Source: JBHGAV01 sp041946685
GTDB taxonomy: Bacteria > Acidobacteriota > Terriglobia > Bryobacterales > Bryobacteraceae
DNA: 31,214 bases
Reading direction: 5' to 3'
Assembly (NCBI GenBank): GCA_041946685.1
Contig: JBHGAV010000049.1
Coordinates: forward strand, 1-31,214
A program made the position numbers and the translations under genes. Shown piece by piece: positions 16,570 to 22,576 of this stretch. The number at the start of each line of letters is the position of its first letter. Position 1 is the first letter of the stretch. The notes beneath the pieces were generated by a model. That model was not told the origin of the DNA. It ran no database searches and worked only from the letters and a program-made list of their open reading frames with translations.

Positions 16570-16616
16570 CGCTGCTTATCCCAGATGTCGAAAAACGAGT
16601 AATGCTTCTTCTCCAT
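16566..16616 (-). CDS. Possible 16-residue ORF overlapping the radical SAM gene
   Basis: On the minus strand, ATG 16616 opens a frame reading MEKKHYSFFDIWDKQR. It ends in a TGA that overlaps the TTG start of the radical SAM/SPASM gene (TTGA). The arrangement would couple translation, and the peptide is unusually aromatic (H, Y, F, F, W). It could be a leader peptide that sets the level of the maturase, or a small precursor substrate. There is no convincing Shine-Dalgarno sequence, the frame has no stop for 12 more codons upstream of the ATG, and an open frame this short is common by chance. Coding status is uncertain. Confidence 0.25.
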   Translation of the reverse strand: MEKKHYSFFDIWDKQR

Positions 16617-16692
16617 AAGCAGACATCCGCGTCGGCTAACAGCATCCTGCCACGCCTATTCATGATCTCAGTTTTCGCGCCGCGCTGTGGTG

Positions 16693-16698
16693 TAGAAT
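16693..16698 (+). promoter_or_regulatory. -10-like box (TAGAAT), possible leaderless promoter
   Basis: TAGAAT ends seven bases before ATG 16706. That spacing would put the transcription start at or next to the start codon, giving a leaderless mRNA. This fits the absence of a ribosome-binding site before the amidohydrolase gene. No good -35 hexamer is visible. Confidence 0.4.
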
Positions 16699-16705
16699 GC
16701 CTCCC

Positions 16706-17926
16706 ATGAGAATCCTGGCGGCTCTGTTTCTGGCGGGCATGGCGTTCGCTCAGCCGCAGTACGACCTTCTGCTCAGAGGCGGCCACGTCATCGACGGCAG
16801 GAATGAGATCAGCGGCGTGCGGGACGTGGCCGTCAGGGGCGGCAAGATCGTGGCCGTCGCCGCGAACCTCCCTGCCGCCCAGGCGTCACGGGTGATCGAC
16901 GCTGGCGGGCTCTATGTGGTCCCGGGGATCGTCGACATCCACACGCACGTCTATACCGGCACCGGTGAGCGCGACTCCTATGCCGGCGACAACAGCGTCT
17001 ACCCGGACGGCTTCACCTTCCGCGCCGGCGTCACAACCGTGGCCGACGCCGGCGGCGCGGGCTGGCGGAACTTCGAGGACTTCCTGGACCGCGTTATCAA
17101 CCGTTCCCGAACCCGAGTACTTGCCTTCCTCAACATCGTCGGCCACGGCATGCGAGGAGGCAAGATCGAGCAGGACCTGAATGACATGGAAGTGAAGCCG
17201 ACCGCGGACATGGCGCTCAAGCACAAGGGACTGATCGTGGGCATCAAGTCGGCGCACTATGCCGGGCCCGAATGGACACCCTTCGAGCGCGCCGAGGAGG
17301 CCGCCAAGATCGCGGGAATCCCCCTCATGGTGGACTTCGGCACCAGCTTGCCCCAGCGGCCGCTTTACGATTTGCTGAACAAGATCTACCGGCCGGGCGA
17401 CATTTACACTCACATGTACTCCGGCGTGCGCGGTGAACAGGATGAGCAGACTCTGGGGCCCAGCAGGGCGCTCGTGGATGGCCGGCGGCGCGGCGTCATC
17501 TTCGACGTGGGACACGGCGCGGGGAGCTTCCGCTGGCGCCTCGCCGTGCCAATGATGAAGGCCGGATTCACGCCCGATTCCATCTCCACGGACCTGCACG
17601 TCAGCAGCATGAACGCCGGCATGAAGGACATGCTGAACGTCATGAGCAAATTCCTCGCGTTGGGGATGCCGCTTGACGAAGTGGTGCTCCGCGCCACGTG
17701 GAATCCCGCCCGCGAGATCCAACGCGAGGACCTGGGACATTTGTCGGTGGGCGCAAACGCGGACATCGCCGTCTTGCGGCTGGAGAAAGGCAGCTTCGGT
17801 TTCGTCGACAGCGACAATGCCCGCCTGCGCGGGACCCAGAAGCTCACCTGCGAACTGACCATCAAGGGCGGCCGCGTAGTCTACGACCTCAACGGCATGG
17901 CCAGCCAAGACTGGGACAAGAAGTAG
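16706..17926 (+). CDS. Amidohydrolase/deacetylase-family metallohydrolase, secreted
   Basis: This 406-residue protein starts with a Sec signal peptide (MRILAALFLAGMAFAQ) followed by the amidohydrolase beta-sandwich (YDLLLRGGHVIDGRNEI). The metal site follows the dihydroorotase/D-aminoacylase pattern: VDIHTHVY (about residue 77), a likely carboxylated Lys in VGIKSAHY (about 178), His in YTHMYSG (about 234), His in DVGHGAGSF (about 267) and Asp in STDLH (about 293). It resembles the Atu3266/EF_0837 subgroup, which includes deacetylases of N- or O-acyl compounds. ATG 16706 is favoured over 16697: it begins the signal peptide, while 16697 lies inside the -10-like box. It converges on the Gfo/Idh-like gene with 17 bases between stops. 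The substrate is not predictable. Confidence 0.87.
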   Translation: MRILAALFLAGMAFAQPQYDLLLRGGHVIDGRNEISGVRDVAVRGGKIVAVAANLPAAQASRVIDAGGLYVVPGIVDIHTHVYTGTGERDSYAGDNSVYPDGFTFRAGVTTVADAGGAGWRNFEDFLDRVINRSRTRVLAFLNIVGHGMRGGKIEQDLNDMEVKPTADMALKHKGLIVGIKSAHYAGPEWTPFERAEEAAKIAGIPLMVDFGTSLPQRPLYDLLNKIYRPGDIYTHMYSGVRGEQDEQTLGPSRALVDGRRRGVIFDVGHGAGSFRWRLAVPMMKAGFTPDSISTDLHVSSMNAGMKDMLNVMSKFLALGMPLDEVVLRATWNPAREIQREDLGHLSVGANADIAVLRLEKGSFGFVDSDNARLRGTQKLTCELTIKGGRVVYDLNGMASQDWDKK

Positions 17927-17943
17927 GCAGCCGCCAGGCGCGG

Positions 17944-18999
17944 TTACCTTCGGAATTCCGATCCGTCGTACCAGCCGGGCTGCCAGGCCGGGAGCGGCCA
18001 GTCCGCCGGAACGGAACCGACCTTCACCGGAGAGCTGTTCCGCTCGAGCTTCGAGTAGTAGGCGGCCTGAAGGCACTGATACTTCTTCCGAATGACGTCC
18101 AGCGGCTGGTATTGGACCCGCTTCTCGAAAGACTTCTGGATGTCCACCAACTGGCCGAAGAAGCGGGTGAAGTAACTGGAGGCGGCCGGCATGCCGGCGG
18201 AGATCGTGCCTTGGTTGCCGACCACGGTGAAGCTGAAAGCATCGGGCCTCGCCGCGTGCATCGAGGCCACAAAAGGCCGCCGCTTCTCGGTCCTCGGGTA
18301 AACGTAGTTGATGTTCAGATACCCGGTCTTCCTGACATCGTCGGCGATCATGCTGACGGATTCCACGTCGTAGCCCAGAATTTTCATCAGCAGGTACGGC
18401 AGGTGAAAGTGCGGCTCGTCCGTCACATCGGCGGTGCCGAAAACGCTCTGGATCTCGCCGATGTTCTTGAGCCGGCCGGCGGAAGTATCCGCCTCGCTGT
18501 AGTGTTCGAACGGGACGGTAGCCATGATCGGCGTTCCGTGCTTGGCGGCCAGGTCCAGCATTTCGTCCAGGTGCGCCAAGGTATCGGCCCAGTGTCGTTG
18601 CAGGAAGCATGGAATCCCGGCTTCCAGATAGGGGCGCAGCAACAGGTGCTGCCAGGGGACATTGTTGAGGTCGCCGTTCAAGACCGCGTCCACCTTGCCC
18701 ACCATGCCGTCGTATCGTTCCACCACTTCGCAGCCCCACCGCCCGGCGAAATCCTGAGCCTTCTTGACGTTCTTGTCCCACACATGGGTGGGCCGCATTC
18801 GCAACGCGCTCGTGCCCAGGTACCGTCCCTGCGGGCTCAGCAAGTCGGCCCAGATGCCCCAGAACGTGTAGTCGAGGCCGAACACGCCGAGCTTCATAGG
18901 TTCGATGGAGGCGGCGGGGGCGGCAGGCAGCACGGAAACCAGGGCCGCCGCAGTGCTCCGGAGGAATCCCCGCCGGGTGGGGTGAGAAATCCGAGACAT
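17944..18999 (-). CDS. Gfo/Idh/MocA-like oxidoreductase family protein, Tat-exported, divergent
   Basis: This 351-residue protein opens MSRISHPTRRGFLRSTAAAL, a twin-arginine signal. The remainder has the Gfo/Idh/MocA layout: a Rossmann-like half (KLGVFGLDYTFWG, VDAVLNGDLNNVPWQHLLLR, YLEAGIPCFLQ, EMLDLAAKHGTPIMA) and a C-terminal alpha/beta half with VVGNQGTISAG. Family hallmarks are altered. The usual GxGxxG reads GVFGLDYTFWG, and the catalytic EKP motif is replaced by QRH in FLQRHWADT. It may not be an NAD(P)-dependent dehydrogenase; a binding or non-redox role is possible. ATG 18999 has AAGGAG at good spacing and begins the Tat signal; an in-frame start at 19080 lies upstream of the -10 box. 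Convergent with the amidohydrolase gene. Confidence 0.8.
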   Translation of the reverse strand: MSRISHPTRRGFLRSTAAALVSVLPAAPAASIEPMKLGVFGLDYTFWGIWADLLSPQGRYLGTSALRMRPTHVWDKNVKKAQDFAGRWGCEVVERYDGMVGKVDAVLNGDLNNVPWQHLLLRPYLEAGIPCFLQRHWADTLAHLDEMLDLAAKHGTPIMATVPFEHYSEADTSAGRLKNIGEIQSVFGTADVTDEPHFHLPYLLMKILGYDVESVSMIADDVRKTGYLNINYVYPRTEKRRPFVASMHAARPDAFSFTVVGNQGTISAGMPAASSYFTRFFGQLVDIQKSFEKRVQYQPLDVIRKKYQCLQAAYYSKLERNSSPVKVGSVPADWPLPAWQPGWYDGSEFRR

Positions 19000-19026
19000 T
19001 TTCGATGCTCTCCTTCTTTCGCAGTG

Positions 19027-19032
19027 ATTATA
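19027..19032 (-). promoter_or_regulatory. -10 box (TATAAT) of the Gfo/Idh-like gene
   Basis: The minus strand reads GGTATAATCACTGCG; transcription would begin about 20 bases before ATG 18999 and include the AAGGAG site. No convincing -35 hexamer is present at 16-18 bases. Confidence 0.45.
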
Positions 19033-19101
19033 CCTGACAGTTGTGACGGCGCAGGCAACAACGATCATCCGGACACGCATTCCCGGTTGAGAGGTAGGGT
19101 G

Positions 19102-19107
19102 TAGAAT
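19102..19107 (+). promoter_or_regulatory. -10-like box (TAGAAT) before the esterase gene
   Basis: GGTGTAGAAT recurs here, as before the amidohydrolase gene at 16693-16698. It lies 49 bases before ATG 19157. The -35 region is not recognisable, so this is a weak call. Confidence 0.3.
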
Positions 19108-19156
19108 CGAGGGTGCCCAGGAAGCGAAAGACGAGCCTATTCTCGAGGTGGTTCAC

Positions 19157-20362
19157 ATGAGACTGTCGTTCCTGTTGCCGGTGGTGCTCTGCGGATTGGT
19201 TTACGGGCAATCGGCGGATTCCCAGCCGGCGCCTTCGAATGTCGGTGATGCCCAGTACCCAAGGATCCACTCGGACCTCAGAGTCACTTTCCAGCTTAAT
19301 GCCCCGGACGCGAAGAAGGTGCAGCTCTACACGCCGGGTGCGGATAACGGACTTGGGTTGGGCGAGTCAATGACGATCGACATGCATCGCGACGATAAGG
19401 GAACCTGGAGTGTGACCGTCGGGCCCGCCGTTCCGGGGTTCCACTATTACTGGTTCCTGGTGGACGGCGTTCCCGTGAGCGACACGTCAAGCGAGTCATA
19501 CTGGGGCCACAACAAGGAAACCAGCGCCGTGGAGGTCCCGGAAAAGGGGGTGGATTTCTATGAGCCTCAGCCAGTGCCTCACGGAGATGTGCGTATCCAT
19601 TGGTACCGGTCCGCGACCACGGGAAAGTGGCGGCGCGCCTATGTTTACACGCCTCCCGGTTACGACACAAGCGCCGGTACGCGCTATCCCGTTCTCTATC
19701 TCCAGCACGGCGCGACGGAGAATGCTTCAAGTTGGACCAGACAGGGCAGGGCCAATCTGATCCTGGATAACCTCATCGCCGCGGGCAAGGCGAAGCCGAT
19801 GATCGTCGTGATGGAGACCGGGTACGGTCAGCAGCCCGCCGGGGGCACGGTGTTCAGGGCCCGCCCTGCTGCTCCGACGGGCAGCCCAGCCGCCGCAGCG
19901 CCGCCCGTAGGAGCCAGCGGGGACTCGCTCGTGTTCGCCAAAATCGTAGTCGATGACCTGATCCCGATGATCGACTCCACTTACAGGACAATCGCGAATC
20001 GGGACAATCGCGCCATGGCTGGCTTGTCCATGGGAGGCGGGCAGACTCTTGCGATCACCCTGAGCAATCTCGACCTGTTCGGCTGGATCGGGGTGTTCAG
20101 CGCGCCGATACGCAATTTCGATCTGAAATCCTCTTATGGCGGCGTGTTCAGCGACGCGGCATCGTTCAACAAGCGCGTTCGCCTGTTTTGGATTGGCGCG
20201 GGCACTGCGGAGACGAGTATTCACGACAGCACCAAGGCAATGCACGAAGCTCTGGACAAGGCAGGAGTCAAGAACGTGTTTTGGGAGTCGCCGGGGACCG
20301 GCCACGAATGGCAGACCTGGCGCCGCGATCTGAACGACCTCGCCCCCCGGCTATTCCGCTAG
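19157..20362 (+). CDS. Esterase of the feruloyl/acetyl-xylan esterase type with N-terminal E-set domain, secreted
   Basis: This 401-residue protein has a signal peptide (MRLSFLLPVVLCGLVYGQ). An E-set/CBM48-like beta-sandwich follows (about residues 35-120: LRVTFQLNAPDAKKVQLY, GTWSVTVGPAVPGFHYYWFLVDGV), then an esterase D-type alpha/beta hydrolase (YPVLYLQHGATEN). The nucleophile is in AGLSMGGG (about 291) and the His in GTGHEWQTW (about 381). The usual acid-bearing strand (GxGxxD) reads IGAGTAETS, so the acid may be Glu or lie elsewhere. An Ala/Pro-rich insert (about 234-255) interrupts the domain. Relatives release ferulate or acetyl groups from xylan. ATG 19157 has GAGGTGG upstream and begins the signal peptide. 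The YfhO gene follows 26 nt later, suggesting an operon. Confidence 0.88.
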   Translation: MRLSFLLPVVLCGLVYGQSADSQPAPSNVGDAQYPRIHSDLRVTFQLNAPDAKKVQLYTPGADNGLGLGESMTIDMHRDDKGTWSVTVGPAVPGFHYYWFLVDGVPVSDTSSESYWGHNKETSAVEVPEKGVDFYEPQPVPHGDVRIHWYRSATTGKWRRAYVYTPPGYDTSAGTRYPVLYLQHGATENASSWTRQGRANLILDNLIAAGKAKPMIVVMETGYGQQPAGGTVFRARPAAPTGSPAAAAPPVGASGDSLVFAKIVVDDLIPMIDSTYRTIANRDNRAMAGLSMGGGQTLAITLSNLDLFGWIGVFSAPIRNFDLKSSYGGVFSDAASFNKRVRLFWIGAGTAETSIHDSTKAMHEALDKAGVKNVFWESPGTGHEWQTWRRDLNDLAPRLFR

Positions 20363-20388
20363 GAAGGATTCGTTGCGATACTGATCCC

Positions 20389-22461
20389 ATGTCCCGGCTG
20401 TCGCGCCTTGCGCCGGCGCTCGTTCTTCTAGCTGCGGTCCTACTGTTCTTCCGGCACGTCTCCTTCTCCCCCGACTATGTCATTCCCTGGGACCTGACCG
20501 GCTACCACCTCCCGCATTTCTACTTCCTGGCTGAGAGCCTCGCTGAGGGCAGGTTGCCTCTCTGGGACAGCTACACCAACTGTGGCCGTCCCTTCCAGGC
20601 GGACCCGCAGAGCGCCGTCTGGTATCCCTCGTCACCTCTCATCGCGGGTCTCGCCAACCTGACGAGCCTGGACTGGCTGCGCAAGCTGCTCGAATGGAAT
20701 GTCATCCTTCACATCTGGTTCGCCGCCCTGGGCGCATACTGGCTCGGTCGCAAGCTTGGCCTGGCCCGGCTGGCAAGCCTTCTTCTGGGAATTGCCTACT
20801 CTCTAGGAGGCTTTTTCGCCGCTCATCCCGAACACATGGGGGCCGTCATCGCTGCCGCCTGGCTTCCCTGGTGTTGGGCGCTGGTGGTCCAGCGGTCGAT
20901 ACTGCGGCTCTCGGCCGCTCTCGCGCTCAGCTTTTTTGCCGGATACATTCCGGTCGGCGTCCTCGTCTACGCGTCCACCGTTCTGTTCGCGATGGTCTGG
21001 TGCGGTGGATGGCCGGACCGTCTGCGTCCCATCGCCGCCGGGGTTCTCTCGTTGCCTCTGATCGCGGTTCAACTACTGCCCACCATGGAGCTCGTTTCCC
21101 ACAGCATCGGCAGGTATAGGGCCGGGTTCCTGAAGACCGGGGGCTTGCCGTGGGGAGGGTTCATCACCCTCGTCTGGCCGAACTACTACAACGTCTTTGA
21201 CCCGCCCAACTTTCGGGGTCCAATCGACCTCACTTTCCTCTATCTTTATTCGGGTCTGCTCACCGTTGTATTGGCCGTGGTTGCTCTGCTGTCGGCCGGA
21301 CGCAGCCGGTCCGTCCGCATCATGACCGTGATGCTCGCGACAGGCATGTTCATCCTCCTCGGTAACACCACGGCGCTTGGGCGGTTCCTCTACCGCCTCC
21401 TGCCCGAAGGCTTGACCAACGCCTTGCACCCGGAATTCGCCGCTCCCGTGTTTCTCTTGTCACTCGCCGCCCTCGCCGCCCTCGCTTTCCAGTGGCTCCA
21501 CCCCCGCCCCCGCCTGCAATGGCTGCTGCTGGCCGTCCTGCTTGCCGACATCACGCTCACCGGCAGTGGCAGGCCCTTCAACGCCGCGCCGCGGTCGTCG
21601 GAGCCAGGCGTGGACCGCAATCAACTCGGCGGGCAAACCCTCAATCTGGAGGTGGTCCGGAGGCTCGCAAATCGGACCTTTCCGCCGTGGCGTGTCGACA
21701 CGATCGACGATTCCATCCTCTGGGTGGCCGGCGCGCCCGCCGCACGGCTCTACACCGCGGGCGGCAGCGATATCCTGGCCCTGGTCCGGGTCATCCTCTC
21801 AAGAGCACCGTTCAGCGCTGCTGAGCGCTGGGGCGCCTACTATCCGGTGAAGGACCCCGCCTCCCCCGCCCTGGATCTTCAGAACGTCCGCTACCTGATC
21901 ACGCGCGTGCCGCTCCCCCCCCAGAGCCCGCTGCGCCTCGCCGCTGAAGTGCCCGGGAGCCTGGTCTATGAGAACGCGGATGCGCTGCCTCGCTTCCATC
22001 TGGTGTCGCGGGTCCGGAAGGCAAGCTCCATGGACGAAGCCGCGCGACTTCTTGCCTCTCCGGACCTGTCCCCCGCTGCCGAAGCCATCGTGGAGGGCGC
22101 CGCAGCCCTGCAATTGAGCAACTCTCCGCCCGGGAGAGTGCGTGTAGCCCGCTATGAGCATGGACGCGTTGACCTGGAGACCGACGCTCCCGGGCTTCAA
22201 TTCCTGGTTTCAAGCGAAGCGTTTTACCCCGGCTGGAAGGCATGGGTGGATGGTGTCGAGACCGTTCTCTATCCTACGAACCTCGGTTTTCGCGGCCTGG
22301 TTGTTCCCGCCGGGCGCCACCAGGTCCGCATGGAATTCCGTCCGCGCCTGTTCACCATTTCAGCGGGCGTCAGTCTTGTAAGCTGGCTGGGGCTCCTGTG
22401 GCTTGCCTGGCGCGGGCGAAGACCAACCGCCGCTTCTCCGCAGCACGCGGGATCCAGGTGA
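20389..22461 (+). CDS. YfhO-family polytopic membrane protein
   Basis: This 690-residue protein is rich in hydrophobic segments, with about ten or more predicted helices over roughly the first 390 residues (LAPALVLLAAVLLFF, LASLLLGIAYSLGGFF, LTVVLAVVALLSAG, FAAPVFLLSLAALAALAF). A soluble domain follows, and a last helix near the C-terminus (AGVSLVSWLGLLWLAW). The soluble part has the YfhO-type segments LVSSEAFYPGWKAWVDG and NLGFRGLVVPAGRHQVRMEF. YfhO proteins are linked to envelope glycosylation, for example of lipoteichoic acid in Bacillus; the acidobacterial role is unknown. ATG 20389 begins the first helix. The only AAGGA is over 20 bases upstream, so initiation may depend on the preceding esterase gene. 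Confidence 0.85.
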   Translation: MSRLSRLAPALVLLAAVLLFFRHVSFSPDYVIPWDLTGYHLPHFYFLAESLAEGRLPLWDSYTNCGRPFQADPQSAVWYPSSPLIAGLANLTSLDWLRKLLEWNVILHIWFAALGAYWLGRKLGLARLASLLLGIAYSLGGFFAAHPEHMGAVIAAAWLPWCWALVVQRSILRLSAALALSFFAGYIPVGVLVYASTVLFAMVWCGGWPDRLRPIAAGVLSLPLIAVQLLPTMELVSHSIGRYRAGFLKTGGLPWGGFITLVWPNYYNVFDPPNFRGPIDLTFLYLYSGLLTVVLAVVALLSAGRSRSVRIMTVMLATGMFILLGNTTALGRFLYRLLPEGLTNALHPEFAAPVFLLSLAALAALAFQWLHPRPRLQWLLLAVLLADITLTGSGRPFNAAPRSSEPGVDRNQLGGQTLNLEVVRRLANRTFPPWRVDTIDDSILWVAGAPAARLYTAGGSDILALVRVILSRAPFSAAERWGAYYPVKDPASPALDLQNVRYLITRVPLPPQSPLRLAAEVPGSLVYENADALPRFHLVSRVRKASSMDEAARLLASPDLSPAAEAIVEGAAALQLSNSPPGRVRVARYEHGRVDLETDAPGLQFLVSSEAFYPGWKAWVDGVETVLYPTNLGFRGLVVPAGRHQVRMEFRPRLFTISAGVSLVSWLGLLWLAWRGRRPTAASPQHAGSR

Positions 22462-22576
22462 GCAGCCTGGTCCTACCTATAGAGGGTGCCCAGGTCAGAC
22501 AGCCAGGCCAGGAGTTGATCGGGCCAAGTGGATGCCGGCGGGCAAGCCCGCCTCGGAAGGTTGTACTCTGGTCGGC

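Noticed and set aside
20188..20388. In-frame upstream extension of the YfhO gene
   Set aside because: It lies inside the esterase gene in another frame; the first membrane helix starts right after ATG 20389.
22530..22552. GC-rich inverted repeat GGCGGGC/GCCCGCC before the 895-residue gene
   Set aside because: The loop is too short for the full stem and no T-tract follows, so no terminator or riboswitch is called.
22403..22576. In-frame upstream extension of the 895-residue protein
   Set aside because: It overlaps the end of the YfhO gene and would bury the twin-arginine signal behind 58 residues of Pro/Gly-rich sequence.
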